In this document: positions 26,450 through 34,354 of the stretch, piece by piece | How the letters are laid out: every line of letters begins with the position of its first letter | Position numbering within the stretch: position 1 is the first letter of the stretch | Assembly: GCA_022822545.1 (NCBI GenBank) | Contig: JAJEBE010000050.1 | Coordinates: forward strand, 36,107 to 100,106 | Source: Anaerolineae bacterium | GTDB lineage: Bacteria > Chloroflexota > Anaerolineae > Aggregatilineales > Phototrophicaceae | Length of the DNA: 64,000 nucleotides | Reading direction: 5' to 3' | Notes under the pieces: model-generated | What the model was told of the DNA's origin: nothing | Seen by the model: only the letters and a program-made list of their open reading frames with translations | The model's database searches: none | Program-made: the position numbers and the translations under genes

Positions 26450-27853
26450 ATGCGAGTTCGCTACACGCTTACCTTCTTTGCCGCCACGGCTGGCGTGATA
26501 CTGGTGCTCATCCTAGGGAGGCTGATCTTGCGGCCGCCATTGCCGCTGATTCTTGACGCTGGCTTTGACCGCCCGGCGATCAGCCCCAATGCCGACGGCG
26601 CGGATGATCTTGCGGTGTTCTCCTATGCTCTGTCGCGCCCGGCGCTGGTCAGTCTGTCGCTGAAGAGCGAGCAGGGCCGGACCTTTTATTTCCGCCAGGA
26701 TCAGCCGCGCAATGATGACGAATACAGTGTGCTCTTCAGCGGCGTGGTTGACGGCTTTCTGCATGAGGGCGAGGTGGTCTACGGCGCCGTTGAGCGGCGA
26801 TTGATCCCGAATGGTCTTTACACTTGGCAGCTCGAAGCCACGGCGGAGAGCGGAGAAGCGGCCAGCGCGACCGGCACTCTGCTGGTGGAAGCGGGCGATA
26901 CCCCTTTGCCGATCATGTCCGAGTTTCGCATTGCGCCGGCGGTGTTTTCGCCCAATCAAGACGGCGTCGCCGATCGCGTCAGCATCAATGTCTACCTGGA
27001 AAAGGATGTCGAACGGCTGGATGTCTATCTCCTGGGCTTGGATGGCGCGCGTATCCCGATCTCAGCGCGGGTTGAGGAGCGGCAGTATGGCGAGGCCGGA
27101 CGCCATCGCTTCGATTATGAGGGCGGCATTGACCTGGGCGTCGATCCGCCGCCGGACGGAACCTATCGAGTGGTCGCGCTGGCGCAGGACAAAGTCGGCC
27201 AGCGGATGCGTATGGAAGGCGAACTTGCGATTGAGTTGGGCGGCAAGCCCTACGCCGAGATCAAGCCGCAAGCGATTGGCGTGGAGGTAGCCTTTGCGGT
27301 GCAGCCCTATGACGAACGCTACTTTTCGGATGCGGATGGCTTGGGGGACTTGCTGCCCCTGCCGGAAGACTCGGCATCGCTGGCGGATTCGCAGCGGATC
27401 ACGGTGCCGCTGGGCCAGATGCTTGCCTTTCGGTTGACGGTGGACAATTATGGCGATGTCCCGATCCGCACCAGCGGTCCGCCACCCGGCACGGTCTATC
27501 GGCAGGATCAGCTTTCCGGCAGCCTGGGCCTGTTTGACGAGTCGGGTGCCTGGCGCGTCGGCATTCAATGCGAGACATCAATGACAAGCTTTCCTTACCG
27601 TTGGGCGGTCGCCGCCGATGAGAACCTGGTCAAGGTATTTGACGAAGCCAGCGGAAATACCTATCGCTACCTGCCGGCGAAAGCCCGAGCGGTCGTATGG
27701 GGCGCGGTGCAATTCAGCGAAGCGGAGGCGCGCAATCCGCAGAATTGTTGGGCCGGGCTGATTCATGAAGATGTCGCCGTTAGCCTGCGTAACAACCATG
27801 TCGGGATGCGTTCGATCATGATTGCCGATCCCGACGCGGGCGCGGCAAGCTGA
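26450..27853 (+). CDS. Membrane-anchored surface protein with two SPNxDG (FlgD/gliding-type) repeats
   Basis: The 467-residue protein has one N-terminal transmembrane segment (about 8-28) and an extracytoplasmic body. Two repeats begin AISPNADGADDLAVFSYAL (about 44-62) and VFSPNQDGVADRVSINVYL (about 165-183), each followed by an immunoglobulin-like strand pattern and a DGxYxW/V-type ending (NGLYTWQL, DGTYRVVA). This SPNxDGxxD motif is known from FlgD-like and gliding-motility C-terminal domains, where the acids can bind Ca2+. The last 180 residues are unknown. It lies 20 bases before two glycosyltransferases, suggesting cell-surface work. No precise function can be given. Confidence 0.7.
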   Translation: MRVRYTLTFFAATAGVILVLILGRLILRPPLPLILDAGFDRPAISPNADGADDLAVFSYALSRPALVSLSLKSEQGRTFYFRQDQPRNDDEYSVLFSGVVDGFLHEGEVVYGAVERRLIPNGLYTWQLEATAESGEAASATGTLLVEAGDTPLPIMSEFRIAPAVFSPNQDGVADRVSINVYLEKDVERLDVYLLGLDGARIPISARVEERQYGEAGRHRFDYEGGIDLGVDPPPDGTYRVVALAQDKVGQRMRMEGELAIELGGKPYAEIKPQAIGVEVAFAVQPYDERYFSDADGLGDLLPLPEDSASLADSQRITVPLGQMLAFRLTVDNYGDVPIRTSGPPPGTVYRQDQLSGSLGLFDESGAWRVGIQCETSMTSFPYRWAVAADENLVKVFDEASGNTYRYLPAKARAVVWGAVQFSEAEARNPQNCWAGLIHEDVAVSLRNNHVGMRSIMIADPDAGAAS

Positions 27854-27873
27854 TTCCTGAAAGCGGTCAATCG

Positions 27874-28803
27874 ATGACGGATCTAGCGGTGGTCATTGTA
27901 AGCTGGAACAACGCGAATGTTATCGTCGATGCCTTAGAAAGCCTGCTGGATGATTTGCGTGAGAGTGATCTTGGCAGCGAGATTTGGCTGGTGGATTCGG
28001 CTTCTTCTGATGGCACGGTCGAGATCGTCAGGGAGCGCTTCGCCGAAGTCAAACTGATCGCCCACGACGAGAATATCGGCTTCGGCGCTTCGAACAATCT
28101 GGCTTTGCGGCGGATGGGTTTTACGGCAGGCGCGCGCAAAGAGGAATTGCCGCAGGCGGTGTATCTGCTCAATCCGGACACGATCACGCACCGCGGCGCG
28201 AGCGGCGCCCTCTACGACGCCTTGATGGGGAGCGATGATGTGGGCATGGTAGGGGCGCGCCTGACCTTTGGCGATGGCAGCTTTCAACACAGCGCCTTTC
28301 GCTTTCCCGATCTGCGGCAGATTTGGACCGAATTCTTTCCGACGCCTGGCCGCTTGCTTGAGGGACCGTTCAATGGGCGCTATTCTCAGTCGCGCTACGC
28401 TGGCGAGCCCTTTGAGGTGGACTTTACCTTGGGCGCGACGATGATGCTCAAGCGAGAGGTTGTCCTGGAGACGGGAGGATTTGATGAGAATTTCTTCATT
28501 TACTGCGAAGAAGTTGATTGGGCTTGGCGCATCAGAAAACGCGGTTGGCGCATACTATGTGTGCCGGACGCCCACGTGACGCACCTGGGCGGGGAGAGCA
28601 CATCGCAGGCGCGTCCGCGAAGCCTGATGAATCTGTGGCAAAGTAGGTTATTATTGTACGACAAGTATTATTCGCCCTGGAAACGCCTGGCGGCGCGGCA
28701 GTTGTTAATCGCGGGGCTGCGGCGGCGGCTGCGTCAAATGGGCGCGGCGGACGCTGAATTGAAGCGCGCCTGCCACTGGATAATTGACATGGCAAAGTCA
28801 TGA
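27874..28803 (+). CDS. Glycosyltransferase family 2 (rhamnosyltransferase-like)
   Basis: The 309-residue GT-A enzyme starts with VVIVSWNNANVI, carries the donor-site acids in WLVDSASSDGT and LLNPDTI (DxD region), and has ENFFIYCEEVDWAWRIRKRGW, the ED-type motif of WbbL/rhamnosyltransferase-like proteins. It should add a sugar from a nucleotide donor to a cell-envelope glycan at the inner face of the membrane. Its stop overlaps the next gene's start (ATGA), so the two are coupled. Confidence 0.9.
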   Translation: MTDLAVVIVSWNNANVIVDALESLLDDLRESDLGSEIWLVDSASSDGTVEIVRERFAEVKLIAHDENIGFGASNNLALRRMGFTAGARKEELPQAVYLLNPDTITHRGASGALYDALMGSDDVGMVGARLTFGDGSFQHSAFRFPDLRQIWTEFFPTPGRLLEGPFNGRYSQSRYAGEPFEVDFTLGATMMLKREVVLETGGFDENFFIYCEEVDWAWRIRKRGWRILCVPDAHVTHLGGESTSQARPRSLMNLWQSRLLLYDKYYSPWKRLAARQLLIAGLRRRLRQMGAADAELKRACHWIIDMAKS

Positions 28804-29555
28804 CGCACCTCACCGCCATCGTGCTTACACACAATGAAGCGGAGCAAATATCCGATTGCATCAAGACGTTGCGCTTCGCCGACCGCATCATCGTCTTCGA
28901 TTCGTACAGCACCGATGACACGGTGTCGATCGCGCAGGGACTTGGCGCGGATATCTTGCAGCATGAATTCGAGAATTATGCCGAGCAGCGCAACGCGGCG
29001 CTGGACGCGGTTAATGAAATGACGGATTGGGTCCTGTTCGTCGATGCCGATGAGCGGATTACGGATCCGCTGGCGACCGAGATTCGCGAGAAGATCGCGC
29101 ACACAGGTTTCGCTGGTTGGCGGCTGCCCCGGCACAACTATATCTTCGGTATATTAACCAAGGGCGCGGGCTGGTATCCCGATTATCAGACGCGGCTGCT
29201 GCAGGTGGGGCAGGCCCAATATGATCGACAGAGGCCCGTCCATGAAGTGGTGAGGCTCTATGGCGATGAAGGCACCTTGCGCAATCCGATCATTCACTAC
29301 AATTACGACGACATCGCGCAGTTCAAAGACAAGCAGGAATATTACGCCAACTTTGACGCCCAGGGTTTGTACGCTCAAGGGGTGGTGCCGCGGCAGCGCA
29401 ACTTCATCCTGCAACCATTGCGTCAATTCTATTGGCGCTTCATCACCTTGCGCGGTTATCGCGATCGGTGGCACGGCTTGCGGCTGTCGCTGCTGATGGC
29501 TTGGTATGAATATCGCAAGTATCAGCGGCTGGCGGCGCTTTGGCAGAAGCGCTAG
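28800..29555 (+). CDS. Glycosyltransferase family 2 (WaaE/KdtX-like)
   Basis: The 251-residue enzyme shows AIVLTHNEAEQI, FDSYSTDDT, VLFVDADERI and the C-terminal FxLQPLRQFYWRFI segment found in WaaE-like beta-glucosyltransferases. It overlaps the preceding glycosyltransferase by four bases. Donor and acceptor are unknown; there are no LPS genes around, so an envelope glycan or glycolipid is more likely than LPS core. Confidence 0.9.
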   Translation: MTHLTAIVLTHNEAEQISDCIKTLRFADRIIVFDSYSTDDTVSIAQGLGADILQHEFENYAEQRNAALDAVNEMTDWVLFVDADERITDPLATEIREKIAHTGFAGWRLPRHNYIFGILTKGAGWYPDYQTRLLQVGQAQYDRQRPVHEVVRLYGDEGTLRNPIIHYNYDDIAQFKDKQEYYANFDAQGLYAQGVVPRQRNFILQPLRQFYWRFITLRGYRDRWHGLRLSLLMAWYEYRKYQRLAALWQKR

Positions 29556-29586
29556 GCACCGCGCTTGGCCAGTTCCTCGCAGTAAA

Positions 29587-30183
29587 CTACTGCGGCACGA
29601 GGATGCCGTAACCTCCGTTTTCACGCCGATAGAGCACGTTGACTTGCGTGGTGTCGGCATTCATGAACATATAGAAATTGTGGTCCAGCAGTTCCAATTG
29701 CTCGATTGCCTCATCCTCGTTCATCGGGATCAGTTCGACCTGTTTGCGGCGGAGAATATCCTCGGCTTCAGCGGTCTCCGGTTCGGGCAGGTCATATTGC
29801 GGCACATCTTCGGCGATATCCAACTCGGCCATGGTCGCGCGGTAGCGGTCGCGCACCCGCTGATTCTTCGATCTGCGTTTGCTTTTGAAGCGGTCGATCT
29901 GCCGATGGAGCTTGTCGACCGCCTTGTTGATGGCAAAGCGAATGGTATCGCGATTCTCGATGTTCATGCGTTCTTCGGCGCGCAGGATGGCGCCGCGGGC
30001 ATGCTGCACTGTGATCTGCGCGATCGCGATATCGGCGCCGCGGTGGGTGCGAATGATGGCCAGCTCGACGCCGACATGGGCGATATTGGGCAGGTATCGG
30101 TCGAGCTTATCGACCCGCGAACGCGTGTAGTTGTCCAATGATTCGGAAATTCTGATTCCATCACCATGAATGCTGATATCCAT
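29587..30183 (-). CDS. hpf: Ribosome hibernation promoting factor, long form
   Basis: The 198-residue protein has the YfiA/RaiA N-terminal domain (1-100: DISIHGDGIRISESLDNY, with a basic surface helix) and the C-terminal dimerisation domain (about 140-195: IPMNEDEAIEQLELLDHNFYMFMN). Long HPF dimers join two 70S ribosomes into inactive 100S particles in stationary phase. Its first 23 bases overlap the end of comF, so the pair is translationally coupled. The neighbourhood comF-hpf is conserved in Gram-positive bacteria. Confidence 0.96.
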   Translation of the reverse strand: MDISIHGDGIRISESLDNYTRSRVDKLDRYLPNIAHVGVELAIIRTHRGADIAIAQITVQHARGAILRAEERMNIENRDTIRFAINKAVDKLHRQIDRFKSKRRSKNQRVRDRYRATMAELDIAEDVPQYDLPEPETAEAEDILRRKQVELIPMNEDEAIEQLELLDHNFYMFMNADTTQVNVLYRRENGGYGILVPQ

Positions 30184-30901
30184 AAGAGGTCCTCCTGGCG
30201 GTCAAGGATAAATTCTGAGGGCTGCTGACGGCTATGCCATAAACCGCTTTTGCATCCTGCGCTCGCAGCGCGAGGGCGCATTCCCTAAGTGTTGAGCCGG
30301 TGGTGACGACATCGTCGATCAGCAAGACAGATTTGCCATGTACGTCCGCGTTTGCCTTGAAGGCGCCCGCCACATTGTCAAGTCGTTCAGACGCCGCTAG
30401 CTGCGCTTGCTGACCGGTGCCGCGAATGCGCGCCAGCCAGGCCGGCTGACAAGGCACATTGATGGCTCGCGCTAACTGCTGGCCCAACAGGTCCGACTGA
30501 TTATACCCGCGTTCCAACTCGCGGTCAGCATGCAGCGGCACGGGAACGATGGCGTCAATCGGCCAATCCTGTTGGTCCAAACCGGCGACAAGACGCGCCG
30601 CCAGAGGATCACAAAGCGCCAGCGCGTCATAGTATTTGAATGACTTCACTGCGGCGGCCAGGATGCCCTGCTGTTTGCCGGTGGCGCAGAGACCGTCGAG
30701 GGAATTGAGGCTGATCGATTTCAGCTCCAGCGGAAGCGAGACGAGTTGATCGTGGCAGGCAGCGCAAAATCGATGATCGACGCGGCCGCAGTTGCCGCAT
30801 CGGGGCGGAAAGACGAGATCTGTCAGCCAGTCGCATACGAAGGCGGCAAAGGTATCGACTTTGGCGAGCAGGTTTGGAGCAGATGCCGTTTGCTGCGTCA
30901 T
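30161..30901 (-). CDS. comF: ComF family phosphoribosyltransferase-like protein
   Basis: The 246-residue protein has an N-terminal zinc finger (PPRCGNCG near residue 35 and CAACHDQL near 47) and a phosphoribosyltransferase fold with LLIDDVVTTGSTLREC (about 205). The middle motif ELERGYNQSDLLGQQLA is typical of ComFC. In Bacillus and others it works in DNA uptake for transformation. No other competence genes except the ComM-like gene at 58874 occur in the window. It overlaps hpf by 23 bases. Confidence 0.93.
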   Translation of the reverse strand: MTQQTASAPNLLAKVDTFAAFVCDWLTDLVFPPRCGNCGRVDHRFCAACHDQLVSLPLELKSISLNSLDGLCATGKQQGILAAAVKSFKYYDALALCDPLAARLVAGLDQQDWPIDAIVPVPLHADRELERGYNQSDLLGQQLARAINVPCQPAWLARIRGTGQQAQLAASERLDNVAGAFKANADVHGKSVLLIDDVVTTGSTLRECALALRAQDAKAVYGIAVSSPQNLSLTARRTSYGYQHSW

Positions 30902-31004
30902 GGGCGACGATCTCCCGCGAGAAGCGCGATGATCCCATCAACTATATTGTAACACGGCAAAATGAAGTTCCCTGGGCATTGACGGCTGACGGTCATAGTC
31001 ACGT

Positions 31005-31029
31005 CTGCCGAGCTTGCAGATCTCGGCAG
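31005..31029. other. Perfect inverted repeat, possible terminator or RNA structure
   Basis: CTGCCGAG (31005-31012) pairs with CTCGGCAG (31022-31029) around a nine-base loop. No T-run follows on either strand, so it is not a classic terminator. It could be a protein binding site or part of an untranslated RNA upstream of comF. Confidence 0.5.
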
Positions 31030-31406
31030 GAGAAGTCGGAAATGTTTCGGCATTTTCTGTGTCCTTTCAAGATCATTCCGGCAGATAAGCAAAGGATAAA
31101 AAACGACCCCAAAAAGACCCACAGAGGATAAATACAGTACCAACAGAAGCCGAAGAAATTGAAGTAAAGCATAGGTGAAGGAGAGCAAGTTTAACAGTCT
31201 CTATCGATACAGTATACATACAGGGGCATTTTGGGCGCCGGAATTCCAGATCCTGTGCGGTAAAGGTTGTATTTTGGATTAGCCGCGGCATGGTTTCGGA
31301 TAGAGGCCGGATTGGCGATTTGGCGTTCATGATGTCAGTGTAGCAGAAAAGAACGCGCATGGGTGAACAAATGTTCACGTATTAGGAATTTCAAACGAAG
31401 AGTTCC

Positions 31407-31497
31407 GGGCGACTCACAGGGGTGTGTGACACCGCCCGTCAGTTCCCCTACGATCGTCGCGGTGAGGCGCGGGCGACTTTGGTAGGCTGCCTCTACA
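31407..31497. repeat. GGGCGAC repeat, degraded tandem copies
   Basis: GGGCGACTCACAGG at 31408 matches copy 1 for its first 13 bases and ends in a broken CCCGTC/CCCCTACG partner arm. A second GGGCGACTT at 31471 is followed by GTAGGCTGCCTCTAC. Both look like decayed versions of the hairpin at 12801-12835. Confidence 0.6.
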
Positions 31498-31598
31498 GTT
31501 TCATCGTAAACTCAAAGGGGCAGGTCGCGTAGGCATTAACCTTCGGCACTGACCGGGGCAGAGCGGAGGCGATCTCATGTGGTTAAAGAAATCATGCT

Positions 31599-31604
31599 AT
31601 AGTT
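31599..31604 (+). promoter_or_regulatory. -10 box upstream of the pgeF-yggS-yggT operon
   Basis: TATAGT at 31599-31604, 47 bases before the pgeF ATG. The -35 position holds TCATGT, which is weak, so an activator or extended -10 may be involved. Confidence 0.4.
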
Positions 31605-31650
31605 AGCGTGAAAGGCTGCGGCAAAGCAAGCGACGTCGGAGGAGCGCCCG

Positions 31651-32430
31651 ATGTTTGAGCGCGTTAACAGGGCGGGTTTGACGTTTTATCGCAATGGGGC
31701 GTGGAAAGGCGTCCGACATGGCATTTTCACGCGGCATGGCGGCGTCAGCAAATCTCATTGGGCGTCGCTGAATCTGGGGGCGTCCATCGGCGATAATCCG
31801 GCGGCGGTCAAGGAGAATCACCGGCGGATGTACGCGGCGGCTGAGGTCAACTCGGCGCGGGCAGTCAGCAGTTGGCTGGTTCACGGCGTCAAGACGCTGG
31901 TCGTCAACGGGCAGACGCCGTCAAATGGCCGCCTCGAGAAAGCCGATGGCTTGATCACCGATGAAATAGATCGTCCGCTCGTGATGCGCTATGCCGATTG
32001 CGCGCCTTTGCTGCTATATGATCCGGTGAGGCGGGCGATTGGCTTGGGTCATGCGGGCTGGCGCGGAACCGTGAAGGGCATGGCCGGAGTCATGGCGCGC
32101 GAGATGCGATCCGCGTTTGGCTGCCTGCCGGAAAACATACAGGCGGTCATAGGTCCGGCGATCTCGCGCCGCAACTATCAAGTTGGCGAGGACGTGGCGG
32201 CGCAGGCGGAGGCCTATTTTGGAGCGGAGGCGGGCGTCTTAATGCGCGACCCGGTGGATGGGGGAGCGAGGCTTGATCTTTGGCGCGCCAATCGCCTGGA
32301 CCTGGCGCGGCAGGGTGTGACCGAGGCGGCAACGCTGGAGATCTGCACCTTCGACAATAGGCATGAATTTTATTCGCACCGAGCTGAAAATGGCTTGACC
32401 GGCCGCTTTGGCGTGGTGATCTCCTTATGA
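31651..32430 (+). CDS. pgeF: Purine nucleoside phosphorylase / laccase-domain protein (YfiH/PgeF family)
   Basis: The 259-residue DUF152 protein has the zinc-site motifs YADCAPLLL, GHAGWRGT and CTFDNRHEFYSHR at its three canonical places. Family members act on purine nucleosides or remove misincorporated residues from peptidoglycan precursors. GGAGG lies nine bases before the ATG. It overlaps yggS by four bases and forms a three-gene unit with yggT; the same cluster sits beside cell-division genes in Gram-positive bacteria. Confidence 0.93.
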   Translation: MFERVNRAGLTFYRNGAWKGVRHGIFTRHGGVSKSHWASLNLGASIGDNPAAVKENHRRMYAAAEVNSARAVSSWLVHGVKTLVVNGQTPSNGRLEKADGLITDEIDRPLVMRYADCAPLLLYDPVRRAIGLGHAGWRGTVKGMAGVMAREMRSAFGCLPENIQAVIGPAISRRNYQVGEDVAAQAEAYFGAEAGVLMRDPVDGGARLDLWRANRLDLARQGVTEAATLEICTFDNRHEFYSHRAENGLTGRFGVVISL

Positions 32431-33149
32431 GCATAGCCGACAACATCAGCCGCGTAGAGGACCGCATCGCGGCGGCCTGCGCGCGGGCGAATCGGGATCC
32501 GGCGGCGGTTGCGCTGGTCGGGATCAGCAAGCAGAAATCGGCGGCGGATATTATCCTCGCTATCGAATCGGGCTTGCAACATATCGGCGAGAACCGCGTA
32601 GAAGAAGGCATGAGCAAGATTCCGGAGGTCATGGCGGCGGCAGCGGGCGCTGTGACCTGGCACATGGTCGGGCATGTGCAGAGCCGCAAGGCGAAGCATG
32701 TTGTTAAGCTTTTTGACTATGTTCAGTCGGTCGATAGCCTGCGCCTGGCGGGTCGATTATCGCGCCTGGCTGTCGAGGCCGAGCGAGAGCTTGATGTATT
32801 GCTGGAGATCAATGTTTCGGGAGAAGCATCCAAATACGGTTTTCGGGGTTACAATTGGTATCGGGACGCGGCGGTAATGGATCGGTTGCTGGAAGCGCAA
32901 CGAGAGATCAGCGCCTTGCCGAGCTTAAGAACGCGTGGATTAATGACGATGGCGCCGCTTGGCGCTGACGAAGCGACGAACCGGCAGGTCTTTGCAGATC
33001 TGTATGGGCTGCGTGAAGAATTGCAGTCCGCTGCCGGGGCGGGCTTGCCGGTACTGAGTATGGGAATGACCGACGACTTTGAGTTGGCGATTGAAGAGGG
33101 CGCGACGATGGTCCGCGTCGGGCGCGCGATTTTTGGAGATAGAGCTTAG
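32427..33149 (+). CDS. yggS: YggS family PLP homeostasis protein
   Basis: The 240-residue single-domain TIM-barrel protein binds pyridoxal phosphate through Lys35 in VGISKQK and shows HIGENRVEE, WHMVGHVQSRK, MGMTDDFELAIEEGATMVRVG. It buffers PLP and shapes amino acid pools rather than catalysing a known reaction. It is coupled to pgeF by an ATGA overlap. Confidence 0.95.
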   Translation: MSIADNISRVEDRIAAACARANRDPAAVALVGISKQKSAADIILAIESGLQHIGENRVEEGMSKIPEVMAAAAGAVTWHMVGHVQSRKAKHVVKLFDYVQSVDSLRLAGRLSRLAVEAERELDVLLEINVSGEASKYGFRGYNWYRDAAVMDRLLEAQREISALPSLRTRGLMTMAPLGADEATNRQVFADLYGLREELQSAAGAGLPVLSMGMTDDFELAIEEGATMVRVGRAIFGDRA

Positions 33150-33179
33150 AAGGAAGAAAAAAGAAAGGTTGGCAAACCG

Positions 33180-33425
33180 ATGTCCGCATTGTTTGAAGTG
33201 CTATACCTGGCACTGAGTGCATATCAATTGATCTTGCTCGCTCGCGTCTTGATGAGTTGGCTGCCGAACCTCGATCCCAACAATCCTATCGCTCGTTTTC
33301 TGTATCAGGTGACGGAGCCGGTTTTGGCGCCGATACGCAGCGCGCTGCCGCCGATGGGCGGGATCGACCTCAGTCCTCTGGTGGTTTTCCTGGGCATCAG
33401 CGTCCTCATGCAACTGGCGCTATAG
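33180..33425 (+). CDS. yggT: YggT family membrane protein
   Basis: The 81-residue protein has two hydrophobic segments (about 5-25 and 62-80) around the conserved RVLMSWLPNLDPNNP and TEPVLAPIRSALPP. YggT proteins are linked to osmotic tolerance and, by neighbourhood, to cell division. It lies 30 bases after yggS and ends its operon. Confidence 0.93.
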   Translation: MSALFEVLYLALSAYQLILLARVLMSWLPNLDPNNPIARFLYQVTEPVLAPIRSALPPMGGIDLSPLVVFLGISVLMQLAL

Positions 33426-33483
33426 GCGCGCGCATGAGGAAGACTCCGCGAGGGCAGCCTGCCCGCCGCGTTGGATGAAGCGA

Positions 33484-34185
33484 CTAGAGCTTGATCAGGA
33501 TTCGTCCGCAACTCTGACAGCGCACGATGTCATCACTGCGGTTGATCGCGGTGATGACCATGCTGTTCTGCTCGATACCGCAAACGGTACAGGCGTCGTC
33601 TTTCAGCACTGACACGGGACGGTTGGAATTCTTCGCGCGCATACTGTTGTAAGTCTTGAAGATATCGGCGGGAATCTTTTTCACGGCGGCTTTGCGCTTG
33701 GTCAACTTCTCGTTTACCTGGGTGGCCAGGTTTTCTTTTTCTTCAAGCAATTCCTTATTCTCGGCAGCGCGGGCGGTCCGCGTCGCTTTCAGGTTTGACT
33801 CGCATTCTTTGAGGTTTTGCTGGCAGCCATTGCGCTCGCTGGCGAGGCGTTTCAGTTCGTCATCAAGGACATCTTTGCGCCGGGCCAATGATTCGAGTTC
33901 CATCTGCAAGTCTTGCATTTCTTTGGGGTTCTCGACCTCGCCGCTGTAGAGCAGGGTTTCGCTGGCTTGCTGTTTATCCTGAAGCGCGGCGATTTCAAAC
34001 TCCATGTCCTTGGCGCGTTTGTCCGCGTCTTCAAATTCTGTCCCGGCGGCTTCAAAGGCCGCCTCTGCTTCGCGCAGCGCCTCATCATTTTCGATCAGTT
34101 GATCAATGGACTTGATCCGCTTGGTATGACCGATGATTTCAAGCTCAAGCTGTTGCACACGATAAAGCGCCAATACGTCCGACAT
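33484..34185 (-). CDS. C4-type zinc-ribbon coiled-coil protein (COG1579)
   Basis: The 233-residue protein is one long coiled coil (about 5-165) followed by a C-terminal zinc ribbon: CTVCG near 197 and CQSCG near 223. COG1579 proteins are thought to bind nucleic acid or tether complexes; no enzymatic role is known. The frame is open to 34227, but ATG 34185 has AAGGA upstream and begins at the family start. It is convergent with yggT. Confidence 0.88.
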   Translation of the reverse strand: MSDVLALYRVQQLELEIIGHTKRIKSIDQLIENDEALREAEAAFEAAGTEFEDADKRAKDMEFEIAALQDKQQASETLLYSGEVENPKEMQDLQMELESLARRKDVLDDELKRLASERNGCQQNLKECESNLKATRTARAAENKELLEEKENLATQVNEKLTKRKAAVKKIPADIFKTYNSMRAKNSNRPVSVLKDDACTVCGIEQNSMVITAINRSDDIVRCQSCGRILIKL

Positions 34186-34354
34186 GGTTCTCGTCCTTAT
34201 CACAGAATCCGGATCAATTGCGAACACTCTAATGATAACGCAGGATGTAAACTACATACCAAAGCAATCCCGATTGAGGATGTCGCCGGGCGACACACCG
34301 GCGAGCCAGGATTGGCTTCATAATGCCAGACAAAGATTCCGAGGCGTAGGTGCA

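Larger units (their letters stand above)
30902..31650. other. 749-base gene-poor region with a hairpin and repeat debris
   Basis: No gene is convincingly supported; two minus-strand frames of 96-101 codons have unusual composition and no ribosome binding site. The region is more A/T-rich than its flanks. It holds a perfect hairpin at 31005-31029, CACAGAG-like traces at about 31050 and 31122, and the degraded GGGCGAC repeats at 31407-31497. A -10 box lies at 31599-31604 for the downstream operon. Confidence 0.6.

Noticed and set aside
31073..31378. Minus-strand frame of 101 codons (with 30898-31188) as a small gene
   Set aside because: No ribosome binding site, odd composition and overlapping repeat-like sequence; kept only as gene-poor region.
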